Shown one piece after another: positions 11,103 to 24,020 of a stretch of 64,000 nt of DNA; positions within the stretch are counted from its first letter, which is position 1, and every line of letters begins with the position of its first letter. The notes below the pieces were generated by a model. It worked only from the letters and a program-made list of their open reading frames with translations. It made no database searches and was not told the DNA's origin. The position numbers were made by a program, and so were the translations under genes. Location of the stretch: the NCBI RefSeq assembly GCF_022605165.1, contig NC_063068.1:4464001-4528000 (forward strand), in the 5' to 3' direction. The stretch comes from Purpureocillium takamizusanense (taxonomy: Eukaryota > Ascomycota > Sordariomycetes > Hypocreales > Ophiocordycipitaceae).

Positions 11103-11999
11103 GGGCTAGCCTTAACTACTATAAGGGGGCTTGCGATAACCCCTTACTTAAGCCCGTTAGTTAAGGGCTTCTTTACTTTTATGCCTAGCGGCCTATAAGT
11201 AGGCGCGCGCGGCTAGCTTTTATTGCCGCTTACTATATAGTAGGTAGGTCTATTTATAAGGGCCTTACTTCCTTTAATTAAGTATTTCTACCCCCTTTAG
11301 CGTAGGCCCTACCCGCTAGCTTATATATACTTATAGCCGGCTAGGTTAATAACGTTATAATAGCTATTTACTTTAAGTTACCCTCCGAGCCTTATATAAT
11401 TATTAATGCGGTATAACTATAAAAGGACCTCTTTCCCTTAGGCCTAGTAAGCTTCCTTCCTTTCTCTTATAACCTTATTATTACCGCCGCCGCTACGTTA
11501 TTACCGCTACTATAATAATAATAGTAATAGTAATAATAATAATAGTAATAATAGTAATAATAGTAATAGTAGTAATAATAATAATAAGTCTTCCTTTCCC
11601 TTATTATTATTATATCTCGCTTTATAGGGTATAGGGCTATACTTAAATATACTAACGCCTCGGAATAGATATCGTCTAAGTTATTTTAGGCTAGGCTCTT
11701 TAAGCCCTTATTGCCTTTACCTTTCCCCCCCCCCCCGCGCCTACTAGCCCGCTTACTTAATAGTAGCTATACTTAGCCCCTTTACTATACTTTACGCCGC
11801 TATTATTACTAACCTAGCCTCCCCCCCCCTTATTGCTTACTTTATTAGGGCCCCTTAGGGTATCTATTATAGCTACTTATCGCTACCTTTAGTATCGCCC
11901 TTTATATATATATTGCCTTTATCTATATAAGTATAGCTAACTCGGGATAAAAGAGGGTAAAACTTAATACTCCTATTAGGGAGCTTTACTCCTACCTAT

Positions 12000-12647
12000 A
12001 TATATATTACGCTAGGCTAGAGGCTAATTGCATAGCTTATATAAGTTAGTTATAAAGTAGCTATTATAGCTATTATATAGCTAATTATATATATTATTAG
12101 TCGGGCCTAGCCCTTCTTACCGCCGCTTATAGCCGCGCCGCTATCGCTAACGCTATCGCTATTACCGCTATTATAGCCGCTACCGCTGCCCTTACCGCCG
12201 CCCTTATTACCGCTATTATTACCGCTATCGCTAAGAAGGTAGAGGCTAAGGTAAAGAAAGTACTAAGCGCCGCTTATATAGCGACCCGGCACCTTTAGGA
12301 ATTAAAGCGTATAGGCCTTATATTTAAGTAAGCCCCCCCCCCTTCTTCCTTTCCGCTTTTTTTTACTTATATAGTTACTAACCCTTTATTATAGAAGTAG
12401 CGCCGATAACCTTAATGCCCTTACCCCTACCCCCGCCCTTACCGCCCTAGCTACTACCTTAGGTAATAATGCCTAGCTATTTACTAAGGTAGGTGCCCTT
12501 AAGGACTACCTTATAGCAGTCGAGACCGCTATTACTGCCCTCGCTAGGGCTCTTCCCGCTACTATTATTATTATCGCCGCCGCTAAGGAGGAGGAGGAGG
12601 AGGAGGAAGATAAGGAGGACGAGGAAGAGGACGAGGAGGAGGAGTAA
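12000..12647 (+). pseudogene. Intron-containing reading frame antisense to pol (left arm)
   Basis: On the strand opposite to pol, between the chromodomain relic and the 3' LTR, one frame reads as Ala/Thr/Ile-rich protein followed by AKKVEAKVKKVLSAAY. A well-formed intron follows (12328-12394; donor GTAAGC, branch TTACTAAC, acceptor TAG), and then in exact frame a second exon ends in a highly acidic Glu/Asp tail and a TAA at 12645-12647. Only a few stops interrupt it, at positions expected from RIP of Gln/Trp codons. I do not recognise the protein. The right arm carries the mirrored copy. The upstream limit is uncertain; protein-like text fades before about 12000. Confidence 0.5.
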
Positions 12648-12729
12648 TCGCGCCCTATAGGGTAGCCCCCCCCTCTTAAGGGGGGTAAAGTTAATATTAA
12701 TGTTTCTTTTTAGCGCTCTTTACTAGCCT

Positions 12730-12890
12730 ATCTTATAAAATATTTATATACTTTAATATACCTTACTTTTTTAAGCGGCTTTTATATTAACTTAAGATAT
12801 TTACTTTATTTAATTAAGGCTTCTTCCTTAACTCCTTAGCTATAAGGCTTTTAATAAATTATAAAGATCTCTTTTACTTTATAAAATATA
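12730..12890 (-). pseudogene. Chromodomain-like pol C-terminus relic (left arm)
   Basis: This is the mirror image of the better readable copy at 26480-26640 on the plus strand. The conserved pattern of a Val-Glu-Ile start, a Lys-Trp-like core and a Thr-Trp-Glu-Pro-like segment is still traceable after allowing for RIP stops. Chromodomains at the end of integrase define chromoviruses. The exact edges are approximate. Confidence 0.4.
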
Positions 12891-14114
12891 TTATTACTTA
12901 TTTATATTAATATAGGCTAACTATTTAAAATAGCTTAATTAAGTATAAGGTTATTATTTATATATTATAGCTAATCTATATAAAAACGGTTATATATACT
13001 TAAGGGTAGGCCTATTAGTTCGATTATATATAGGCTTATTACTTTATTAATTATATATTTTAAGTATAATTAATTAAGCTTTTTTTTTAATTTTATAAAG
13101 GTATAATTATAAAAGTTAAGCTAGACTTTATCCCTTACTTTATACCTATCTATAAAGCTATATATATAATTAGCTTATTACTTTTATTTAAATAAGGCTA
13201 TTATTATTATAAAGTTATAAAGCTTTATAATTTATTTAAGCTTTATTATAAAGGCTTATACTTTATTCTTTAATATAATATACTAGCTTATTTTTTTTAT
13301 AAAGGTAAAGGGGCTATTTATAATAGGTTAAGGGTAATAATTATAAAGTATAAAGAAAGGGGATATATTAATTAAGGTATTTATTTAGCTATTAAGTATA
13401 AGCTAAGCTATAAGTAACTATTAGTTTTAATCGTCTTAATTATAGTTAATATAGGCCTTAAAGTATATTTATATTTCTTAATTAATCTTCTTTATGCCTT
13501 TATTTATTTAAGGGTAGTATATTATATTAAGTTATTACTTAATATTTATTAATTTATAAAAGTATTATTAAAAGCTATTTATTTAATTTATTCTTTAGTC
13601 GCTTATAATAATAATAAGCTAATTATATTAATAAAAGTAATATTAAAAGAAGCGCTTTATATATATAATAGTATTTATAATAGCTATTAACTTTAATATA
13701 ATTTCTTTATTAAGCCTATCTTAAATAACTTAAAGGAAGTAACTTTTATTTATAAAGGGGAGGTCTATAATAAAGTCTATTTAAATCTACTTATAAAATT
13801 AATTAAGTATAAGTAAAGGCTATAATAAGCCCTTTTTATACTCCCTTTATATCTTTATATAGCTATAAGTATTATAGTTATAAAGGAACCTCTTAATATA
13901 TTATTATATTAAGGGCTAATAGAACTTATATAATAATATAGCTATTATACCCTCTTTATTAAGGTATTTAAAAAGGGGTAAATTATAAGCTTATTATATT
14001 AGCTAACCCTTAAGTTTATTTTATAAGTCTATTTTTTTAAGAATAGACTTTACCTTTACCTTTATTACTTAAGGGGTATTAAGTACTTAAAGGCAGTCCT
14101 TATAGTAGAGGTTT

Positions 14115-14347
14115 TATAATAAGGCTAGCGCTATATAATAAGAGCTAGTTAGATTATTAATATTTAATATACTATAAAGGAGGGAAATAAGGGTTATATA
14201 TTAAGTAGCCCTTATATATATAACGCCTACTATATATAGGCTTATATAACTAATTATAGGTATAAGTTAGTATAGGCTATAGCTATATATAATATTATTA
14301 TATTTAAGGCTATACCTTAAGCTTTTTATTAGGCTAAGCCCTTTATA
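14115..14347 (-). repeat. 233-bp LTR, internal copy of the left arm
   Basis: Same length as the other full copies, with the same orientation as the two outer LTRs of this arm, located inside pol between the reverse transcriptase and integrase/chromodomain halves. Its flanks (GGTTT on the left, TTTTC on the right) do not form a target duplication. The same junctions occur in the right arm at 25009-25241, so this copy was in place before the arms were duplicated. Confidence 0.78.
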
Positions 14348-15339
14348 TTTTCTTTATTATATCGAGGCTATACTTTACGATCTATACTTTAAGACCGAGC
14401 TTTAGGTTAAAGGTATAAGCGCCGCTTTTAATTATATAAAGGGCGCTTTAATATATTATATCTTATTTTACCTTTCGCTACTATAAAGAGCTTAGTTAAG
14501 GGTCGGAAAATAAAGTTATTAATATAATTAAAGTAGCGCTAATATATATATAGAGAGCGCTTTAAGGGATAAATTATAAGTCTTTAGCTTTATAGTCTTT
14601 TTAAATCTCTTAATTTTAATCCTTATAAAAAAATATATTAAGTATTATAATTAACTTACTTAACTTATATTTTAAAGAAAAGTTAAACCTTAAAAGTAGC
14701 TTTACTTAATATATTTATTACTTTAATAAGCGCTAATAAATTATAAAATATTTTAAGTTCTTATAGTTTATAAATATTATAAAGCTCTTATAATTATAGA
14801 GCTTTATTAATTATTATTTTAGGTAATAAATAATCGCTAGTATTTCCTTATTATAAATAAGGTAGTTTTACTTAATAGGGGATAGCTTCTATAAGTAAAA
14901 GGCTATTAGCTTTTATTAGCTATTTATATCTTATAAAAGCATTCCCTTTAAGGTAGTCTTATTATAGTCTATTTTTAAAAAAGTAAATAAGTTAAGGTCT
15001 TATTATAAAAGGATTAAAGCTTTTATAAAGAGTTCCTTAAAGGCTTTAAATATTACTTAATACTTTTATTTTTATATAAATAGAACTTACTTCCTTATTA
15101 AAGCTATAAATAGCGCTATTATATTTAAGAACTTAAATATAAAGACCTAATAATAATTAACGAATTTAAAAAAGCTTTATACCCTTTTTTATATTATTAA
15201 GGCTAATTATTTAATAACTATTTTTATTTATATAAGGTTTACTTTAATACCTTTACCTATATAGATAATAAAACTTAGGTATTTAATAGTTTTAACCCTA
15301 AACTAATATTTATTTAAGTTAAGATATAAGCTATAATCT

Positions 15340-15800
15340 TAAAGCTACTTAAATATTTACTATACCTTTATATAATATTCCTTAAGTATATTACTTATAT
15401 AGATAAGGATATTATCTATATAAGCGGAATAAAAGTTATTTAAAAAGTCTTATAATATATTATTAATATAGTATTAAAAAGTAATTAAGGCGCTATTAAG
15501 GCTAAATAAGGTAATTATTTACTTAAAGAAACTATACTTTATATAAAAGGTAGTCTTTTACTTTTCTTTTATTATTACCTATACCTTATAGAATATTTAT
15601 ATTATATTAAGCTTAATAAATTAATAAGCGCTTATTAAGTTATAAAGGGTATTATTAATAAAGGGGATAAAATAGCGGTCTACCTTTATAATAGTATTAA
15701 AGATATAGTAATTATAATAGAAATAGAGCTTACCCTTTAGCTTCTATATAAAAAAGATAAGCGCCGCTACCTTTAAGCTATTAGCTTTAATAAACCCTTT
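15340..15800 (-). pseudogene. Reverse transcriptase relic (left arm)
   Basis: This is the reverse complement of the right-arm region 23560-24020, in which the Ty3/Gypsy reverse transcriptase can be followed from the motif before DYRALN to the YxDD box. Trp, Gln and Arg codons are converted to stops and the Asp-Asp pair reads Asp-Asn, as G-to-A mutation would produce. No functional enzyme can be made. Confidence 0.6.
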
Positions 15801-17739
15801 ATCGAGAAGGTTATTAAGGGTCTTTTATAATATTAATATTTCTTTACGCGATATATTATAAAGTATTCTATAAGGTATAAATAAGTCTTAGCTATTTAAG
15901 CCTATCTTAAAGGGGATTTAATAGTTTATGCTAGGCTTATAAGGGTTAAGCTTATTTATTTCTTACTTTTCGAAAAGTAAAAGTAAATTATAAAAGTATA
16001 GTAAGATAATTACTTAAAGTTCCTTTTTTAACTTAAGCTACTTAAGTATAAATACTTTTTTAATATCTCTTATATTAATAGCGAAAATAGCTACCTTAGC
16101 TATATTATTACTTTCTTATTTCTTAATTTATTATATATACCTTATAAATATTAATACTATAATATAATAAGCGTCTTTTATATCCCTTAAGAGTAAATTA
16201 TTAAAGGGTAGCCTTTAATAATACTATACTTATATTTATAATAGGCTATATTAAAGCCTACCCTTATATAAGATTAAGTAAGACTTTATATATTATATTT
16301 AAGGCTTCCTTAAAATAAAGGGGAACTTTAATTAAAGTATTATATAAATATAAATAAGCTATAAATAGCCTTTTATATCTATAATTAACTATATTAGCCC
16401 TTTAATAGCTACCTTATTTATAATACTTAATATACCCTTTACTTTATAAAAGGGGATCTTTTTTATTAAGACCTTAAGGTCTTAAGTTACTTCCTTATTT
16501 ATAGCTATATAATACTTATATCTTTTATCGATAAATATAAAATAAAAAAGACTTTTATTAATCGATATTATTATTATTAATAAAGTTATCTTTAAGTATC
16601 CTTTAAGCTCTATTTTCTTTACTTATATTATTATAGGCCCTAAAGTATAGCTTTACTTTAAAGTAGCGCTTTTTTTTATATAAGCGCTATTTTTTTACTT
16701 TTACTTTTTTTATCGCCTTTACTTTTAAGCTTAGGCTTAATAAAGACTATATAATATAGCCTAACTAAATTTAATATTATAGGCCGCCTCGCTAAGGTAT
16801 AAAGTTAATATATTATTAAATAGCCGCTCCCTTTATAATAAAGCTATAGCCTTTTACTCTTCCTTTTTTCTTTTTTATTTTTAATAGCCTATTTAACTTA
16901 ATAAGATTTATTACCTTCTTTAATTAAGTCCCTTTAAGGGCCCCCTTTATTTAAGCTAGTTTTATGCTTTTTAAGGTAAGTAATTAATATTATAATATTA
17001 CCTTAATAATTAATAATTAAGATTACTATAAGGGAGTCTATTTAGTCTACTTTTAAATAAATAAGTTAGTATTTATATTAAGCCTAGCCCTTTTTCTATA
17101 GCTCTTTAAAGTATAAAGTCCTTTTAAAGTTTTAAGTAATTTCTTAAAGGCATTAAATATATTTATAAAAAGCGATTAATATCTATATTATAATAAGCTA
17201 TTCCTTTAAGGTATTAAATATAGTATTCTATAGCGCTAAGATTTAAGTATTTTCTATTTAAGTAGACTTATTTATATTTATAAGGGTACTTTTAAAGTTA
17301 AAGAAAAAAGTATTAAAAGGCTACTTATCTCTTTAGCGTAAGCCCTATAGCTTATTAAGTACTCTTTCCTTTATTTACTTATTATTAAAGAGGTATTTAA
17401 TATAGTTAAAGAAGGCTTATAATTTCTTATTGCCCTTAAGTCCTCTTTAAGTCTAAAATCCCTCTATATAAAGCTATAGTTAAATAGGTAATATATTAAG
17501 GAGCTAATATTAAATAGCTTTACTTTCTTTATTAAGGCCTTTTACTTTATTAATCTTATATTTATTCTTTAGTTAATATAAAAAAAAGTAAAAGTATTCT
17601 ATTTTACTATTTTATATTAGCTATTTAAGCGGCTTTTATTTCTTAGGCTTAAGCGCTATTTTATTAAGGGCTATTAAGTTAAATATAGACTATAATTACG
17701 CCCTTAAATATTTAAGTTCCGTTTATTAAAGCGCTTATT

Positions 17740-17915
17740 ATTATATTAGCTATTATACTTATTATTATACTTATTATAGCGCTTATTATTATACTTATTA
17801 TTATACTTATTATTTTACTTATTATTATACTTATTATTATATTTATTATTATATTTATTATTATATTTATTATTATACCTATTATTATATTTATTATTAT
17901 ACCCGCTATTTTATC
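17740..17915 (-). repeat. Trinucleotide-rich tandem array in the gag region (left arm)
   Basis: Units of about 12 bases built on ATTATTATACTT-type text repeat more than ten times. On the minus strand they read as Asn-Asn followed by Lys/Arg/Tyr, which before RIP could have been Asn-Asn-Lys/His repeats. The mirror array is at 21465-21650. It lies about 70-240 bp inside the 5' LTR, so it would encode a low-complexity N-terminal part of Gag. Confidence 0.55.
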
Positions 17916-17981
17916 GAGAGCCTATAGGCTACCGCTAGGTCTATCTTTATTACTTAATTTACTATCGTTAATAATATATAT

Positions 17982-18214
17982 TATAATAGGGCTAGCGCTA
18001 TATAGTAAGAGCCGGTCGGGTTATTAATATTTAATATACTATAAAGGAAGGAAATTAGGGTTATATATTAAGTAGCCCCTATATATATAGCGCTTATTAC
18101 GTATAGCCTTACGTAACTAGCTACGGGCCTAGGTTAGTATAGGGTCCTAGCTATATATAGCGTTACTATACTTAAGGCCGCGCCTTAGGCTCTTATTAAG
18201 CTAAGCCCCTTATA
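17982..18214 (-). repeat. 233-bp LTR, left arm inner copy
   Basis: It begins TATAATAGGGC and ends CCCCTTATA. It is the 5' LTR of the left element given pol on the minus strand. It marks the inner boundary of the inverted repeat: sequence beyond 18214 no longer matches the sequence before 21154. Confidence 0.8.
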
Positions 18215-19472
18215 ATATACCTTAGTATAGTATTATACTCTATAATATAGCTTAAGGGAGGCTAAAAGGGTAAGTATTATTAAGTACCTTAAGGCTTTTA
18301 TAATATAATATAAATATAGCTTTATATATATATACTTATATAAGTAATATAGGTATTATTTAAAAGGTCTTTTTATAAGCTTTAAATTTATATTTATATA
18401 CCTTAATTAATATATAATTTACTAAGATATTATAGAGTATTATAAAGGGTATAAAAGAAGGTTTATAGCGTTTACTACCCTTATACCGATCCTCTTAACT
18501 AAAATACTAACTCTTTAAAGTTAAAGAACTCGAGAACGAAGAGATATATAGAGACGAGAAGACTTAATTATCTATATAAGGACGAGGTTTCCCCTATAAA
18601 GGATTAAAATAAAGTATAGACTTTTAACTCGATTTTTTTAACTAATATAAGTCCCTTCTATATAATTTATATACCGTTTAAATTCCCTTCTTAAGGAGAT
18701 TTTAATAATATTCTTATATACCTATTATTCCTTTACCTTACCTTATAAAGAGATTAAAGATCCTATCTCTTTTATCTTTTATTTACTTAACTATTATATC
18801 CTTATCGTTAATAATATTATTTAATATTTTATAATAAGTAAGCTTAAAGGCTAATATAGTTTATATATCCTTAAATAAAGATAATAGATTTATATTTAAG
18901 TAAGCTTTTATAAAGCTAAAAGATATACTTTATTAATAAAGCGTTTATTAAGAATATTAATTACTTTACTAATATCTTATTAATTTTAATTTAAAAAAAT
19001 ATTATTTAGCTATTTTAAAATATATTTTAAAGTTATATTTTACTTATATTATAAATATAACTTAGACTTATTATATAAATATAAAGCTTTATAAATAAAG
19101 TAAGACTTATTTATATTATTATAACTATATTTTAATTAATATTTATTAAGCTTTATTAAATATACTTTAATATACCTTAAGTATCTATTTATTTTTAAGC
19201 CTTTAAAAAAACTAATTAAATTAAAAGTAATATTAAATATAAAATTACTTTTTACTTAATATATAACCTAAACCTATAGGTCTTTTTTCTAGCTAATCCT
19301 ATATTATATAGCCTATTATACTTAACTACGGTTTTTAGCTTAGGCTAGTATATAATAATAATTAAGTCTCTTATTAATAGCCCGCTTATATACTTTAATT
19401 TAATACTATTATAAATATATCCTATAAGATAATATTAAATACTTATATTATAGCCTTATAATAGACCTTAAG

Positions 19473-19620
19473 TATAAGGGGCTTAGCTTAATAAAAGCCT
19501 AAGGCGCGGCCCTAAGTATAATAATGCTATATATAGCGGGGACCTTATACTAACCTAGGCTTATAGCTAATTATATAGGCCTATATATAATAAGCGTTAT
19601 ATATATAAGGGCTGCTTATT
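19473..19620 (+). repeat. Truncated LTR fragment in the spacer
   Basis: It has the same start (TATAAGGGGCTTAGC) and orientation as the right-arm LTRs, but homology stops after about 148 bp at GGGCTGCTTATT. It is the seventh LTR copy of the family in the window and shows that the family also inserted or recombined in the spacer. Confidence 0.65.
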
Positions 19621-20389
19621 TAAGGTTAACTAATAGTATTATAAGCGATAATAGCGATAGTATATATATAAGCGCTTAGCTTAGCCTAGAAAAATAAGTC
19701 TTTAATATTATAATATTTTAATAAAATAATAGAAATATACTTTTTAAATAAACTAAGCCTTATTAATACACTAGTATAAGTATTACGTTATAATAATATT
19801 AATTAATTAAGATATTAGCGTATATTATAATATACTTATCTCGTCTTATATAAACTTAAAAAAAATACCTTTACTTTTAGACTTTTCTTCTTTTATTAAT
19901 AATAAAACTTTATATTAATATTTTATTTAAACTTTAATAAAATTATATTATTATAATATAATACTTAAATAAATATATTATTAAAGCTTAATTTACTTAA
20001 AAATATATATTTATTATTTTCTTATAATATTATAATATTAAAGAATTTTTTTTTATATTATATTAAGCTATATAATAAAAGTATTATACTTTAATATTAA
20101 AGTAATATTACTAATATAATTACTTTTTATTTAATATATAACCTAGCCCTATAAATTATTTTTCTAGCTAATATTATATTATATAGCCTATTATATTTAA
20201 TTATAATTCTTAATTTAAGTTAATATATAATAATAATTAAGTATATTATTAAATAGCTTACTTATAAACTTTAATTTAATATTATTATTAATATTATATT
20301 AATAAGAAAAAGCATAAAGGAAGGAGTAAAAAAAGGAGTAAAAGAGGGAAGATAGCTTAAAGAAGATAAAAAATAGCTAAAGGAATAGC

Positions 20390-20720
20390 TAAGGGTAAAA
20401 GAGGGCTATAAGGATAAGACTATAAGGATAACTATAAAGGGGGGAAGCTTTCTTAGTTAAAGAGAGCTTACTATACCTCCTTAATTATAGTTATTATAGT
20501 TAATAATATTTACTCTTTTACCCTATTTTAATACTTTAGATATAAGTATACCTTAATAATATAAGTACTTTACTTAAGGCGCGGACTACTATATAGTTTT
20601 ATAACTAAGTATAAATATAAGTATCTAATATTAAAGACTATTTAATTAATATATAATTAACCTTTCGGCTATAGAGATAGCTTAAAATTTAATATCCTTA
20701 TATAATAATATATCAGGTAG
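20390..20720 (+). repeat. Second inverted repeat family, inner copy
   Basis: This segment is the reverse complement of 29915-30245 over about 330 bp, for instance around ATAAGGATAACTATAAA and the region carrying TAAGCGTAAATATAAGTA-like text. Differences are C/T and G/A. It belongs to a repeat separate from the LTR element. Confidence 0.6.
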
Positions 20721-21153
20721 AAATAGAAAGAAATAAAGGATAAAGAGAATTATATCCTATAAGTTTAATATCTTTCTCGCTTTAATATAATACCTTTTAT
20801 AAAATAATATTAAATATTTATATTATAGCTTTATAATAAACCTTATAATAAAGCTTAAGTAATAATAAAGATAATATAATATAATACTTATAATATAATA
20901 ATATAGCTATTTAAAGCTAATTAATAATATTATAAATAATAATAATAATAGCTTTAATTATATATAAGTATTTAGCTTAAGAAAATAAGTTTTTAATATT
21001 ATAATATTATAAAGAAATAATAAAAATAAATTTTTTAAATAAATTAAGCTTTAATAATATATTAATATAAGTATTATATTATAATAATATTACTTAATAT
21101 TAATTATACTTATATTTATAACTAAGATAAATAAAGTTAAGTTAAAAAGTTTA

Positions 21154-21386
21154 TATAAGGGGCTTAGCCTAATAAGAGCCTAAGGCGCGGCCCTAAGTAT
21201 AATAACGCTATATATAGCTAGGACCCTACGCTAACCTAAGCCCGTAGCTAATTATATAGGGCTATATATAGCAGGCGTCGCGTATATAAGGGCTACCTAG
21301 TATATAACCCTAATTTCCTTCTTTTATAATATATTAAATATTAATAACCTAACTAACTCTTACTATATAGCGCTAGCCCTATTATA
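21154..21386 (+). repeat. 233-bp LTR, right arm inner copy
   Basis: 5' LTR of the right element. It begins TATAAGGGGC and ends CCCTATTATA. The sequence before it bears no relation to the sequence after 18214, so the inverted repeat ends here. Confidence 0.8.
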
Positions 21387-21464
21387 ATATATATTATTAT
21401 TAATAATAAACTAAGTAATAAAGATAGACCTAGCGATAGCCTATAAGCTCTTAATAAAATAGCG

Positions 21465-21650
21465 AGTATAATAATAGGCATAATAATAAGTATAATAATA
21501 AGCGTAATAATAGGCATAATAATAAATATAATAATAAGTAAAATAATAAGTATAATAATAAGTATAATAATAAGCGCTATAATAGGCGTAATAATAGGTA
21601 TAATAGCTAATATAATAATAGGCGCTTTAATAAGCGGAATTTAAATATTT
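21465..21650 (+). repeat. Trinucleotide-rich tandem array in the gag region (right arm)
   Basis: Mirror of 17740-17915. Units such as AATAATAAGTAT and AATAATAGGCAT follow each other with small changes and read as Asn-Asn-Lys-Tyr or Asn-Asn-Arg-His. Two CA dinucleotides survive here (GGCATAAT), which are rare elsewhere in the block and hint at the original His codons. Confidence 0.55.
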
Positions 21651-23559
21651 AAGGGCATAATTATAGTCTATACTTAACTTAATAGCCCTTAGCGAAATAG
21701 CGCCTAAGCCTAAGAAGTAAAAGCTACTTAAATAGCTAATATAAAATAGTAAGATAGAATACTTTTACTTCTTCCTATATCGATTAAAGAATAAATATAA
21801 GATTAATAAAGTAAAAGGCCTTAATAAAGAAAGTAAAGCTACTTAATATTAGCTCTTTAATATATTATCTATTTAATTATAGCCTTATATAAAGGGATTT
21901 TAGACTTAAAGAGGACTTAAAGGCAATAAAGAATTATAGGCCTTCTTTAATTATATCGAATACCTCTTTAATAATAAGTAAATAAAGGAAGGAGCGCTTA
22001 ATAAGCTATAAGGCTTACGCTAAAGAAATAAGTAGCTTTTTAATACTTTCTTCTTTAACTTTAAGAATACCTTTATGAATATAGGTAAGTCTACTTAAAT
22101 AAAAGATACTTAAATCTTAGCGCTATAGAATATTATATTTAACGCCTTAAAGGAATAGCTTATTATAATATAGATATTAATCGCTTTTTATAAATATATT
22201 TAATACCTTTAAGAAATCGCTTAGAACTTTAAGAAGACCCTATACTTTAAAGAGCTATAGAAAAAGGGCTAGGCTTAATATAAATACTAACTTATTTATT
22301 TAAAAGTAGACTAAATAGACTCCCTTATAGTAATCTTAATTATTAATTATTAAGGTAATATTATAATATTAATTACTTACCTTAAAAAGCATAAAACTAG
22401 CTTAAATAAAGGGGGCCCTTAAAGGGACTTAATTAAAGAAGGTAATAAATCTTATTAAGTTAAATAGGCTATTAAAAATAAAAAAGAAAAAAGGAAGAGT
22501 AAAAGGCTATAGCTTTATTATAAAGGGAGCGGCTATTTAATAATATATTAACTTTATACCTTAGCGAGGCGGCCTATAATATTAAATTTAGTTAGGCTAT
22601 ATTATATAGTCTTTATTAAGCCTAAGCTTAAAAGTAAAGGCGATAAAAAAAGTAAAAGTAAAAAAATAGCGCTTATATAAAAAAAAGCGCTACTTTAAAG
22701 TAAAGCTATACTTTAGGGCCTATAATAATATAAGTAAAGAAAATAGAGCTTAAAGGATACTTAAAGATAACTTTATTAATAATAATAATATCGATTAATA
22801 AAAGTCTTTTTTATTTTATATTTATCGATAAAAGATATAAGTATTATATAGCTATAAATAAGGAAGTAACTTAAGACCTTAAGGTCTTAATAAAAAAGAT
22901 CCCCTTTTATAAAGTAAAGGGTATATTAAGTATTATAAATAAGGTAGCTATTAAAGGGCTAATATAGTTAATTATAGATATAAAAGGCTATTTATAGCTT
23001 ATTTATATTTATATAATACTTTAATTAAAGTTCCCCTTTATTTTAAGGAAGCCTTAAATATAATATATAAAGTCTTACTTAATCTTATATAAGGGTAGGC
23101 TTTAATATAGCCTATTATAAATATAAGTATAGTATTATTAAAGGCTACCCTTTAATAATTTACTCTTAAGGGATATAAAAGACGCTTATTATATTATAGT
23201 ATTAATATTTATAAGGTATATATAATAAATTAAGAAATAAGAAAGTAATAATATAGCTAAGGTAGCTATTTTCGCTATTAATATAAGAGATATTAAAAAA
23301 GTATTTATACTTAAGTAGCTTAAGTTAAAAAAGGAACTTTAAGTAATTATCTTACTATACTTTTATAATTTACTTTTACTTTTCGAAAAGTAAGAAATAA
23401 ATAAGCTTAACCCTTATAAGCCTAGCATAAACTATTAAATCCCCTTTAAGATAGGCTTAAATAGCTAAGACTTATTTATACCTTATAGAATACTTTATAA
23501 TATATCGCGTAAAGAAATATTAATATTATAAAAGACCCTTAATAACCTTCTCGATAAAG

Positions 23560-24020
23560 GGTTTATTAAAGCTAATAGCTTAAAGGTAGCGGCGCTTATC
23601 TTTTTTATATAGAAGCTAAAGGGTAAGCTCTATTTCTATTATAATTACTATATCTTTAATACTATTATAAAGGTAGACCGCTATTTTATCCCCTTTATTA
23701 ATAATACCCTTTATAACTTAATAAGCGCTTATTAATTTATTAAGCTTAATATAATATAAATATTCTATAAGGTATAGGTAATAATAAAAGAAAAGTAAAA
23801 GACTACCTTTTATATAAAGTATAGTTTCTTTAAGTAAATAATTACCTTATTTAGCCTTAATAGCGCCTTAATTACTTTTTAATACTATATTAATAATATA
23901 TTATAAGACTTTTTAAATAACTTTTATTCCGCTTATATAGATAATATCCTTATCTATATAAGTAATATACTTAAGGAATATTATATAAAGGTATAGTAAA
24001 TATTTAAGTAGCTTTAAGAT
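23560..24020 (+). pseudogene. Ty3/Gypsy reverse transcriptase relic (right arm)
   Basis: The plus-strand frame containing GCT TAT ATA GAT AAT at 23931-23945 gives SAYIDNILIY, the YxDD catalytic box with the second Asp changed to Asn. Upstream in the same frame are the DRY-type segment, FIKLN (the F-x-K-L-D motif with Asp to Asn), KTTF and the FSLNSA segment corresponding to the family's PFGL-x-NAP. Interspersed stops match RIP of Trp and Gln codons. The order and spacing agree with chromoviral reverse transcriptase. It establishes the element's superfamily. Confidence 0.75.

Larger units (their letters stand above)
10844..18214 (-). mobile_element. Left arm: RIP-inactivated Ty3/Gypsy chromovirus-like element
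   Basis: The segment is bounded by 233-bp LTRs and carries a third LTR inside (14115-14347). Pol reads on the minus strand. A decayed reverse transcriptase lies near 15340-15800 (its YIDD-type box reads YIDN near 15410-15435) and a chromodomain-like C-terminus near 12730-12890. A 23-base poly-C run at 11080-11102 abuts the LTR and is the complement of a polypurine tract, where one is expected before a 3' LTR in this orientation. The whole 7.37-kb segment is mirrored by 21154-28513 with almost only C/T and G/A differences in the stretches I compared. I see no matching 5-bp target duplication around the ends. It cannot be active: stops occur in every frame. Confidence 0.82.
18215..21153. repeat. 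Spacer between the inverted arms, made of other decayed repeats
   Basis: About 2.9 kb of heavily RIP-mutated sequence. Two segments, 19248-19420 and 20123-20290, are direct repeats of each other (ACTTAATATATAACCTA-type start, TAATTTAATA-type end). A second pair, around 19680-19810 and 20970-21110, is also similar, so two copies of one unidentified element are likely. A partial LTR interrupts the first copy. The segment 20390-20720 matches the reverse complement of 29915-30245. No coding capacity remains. Confidence 0.6.
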
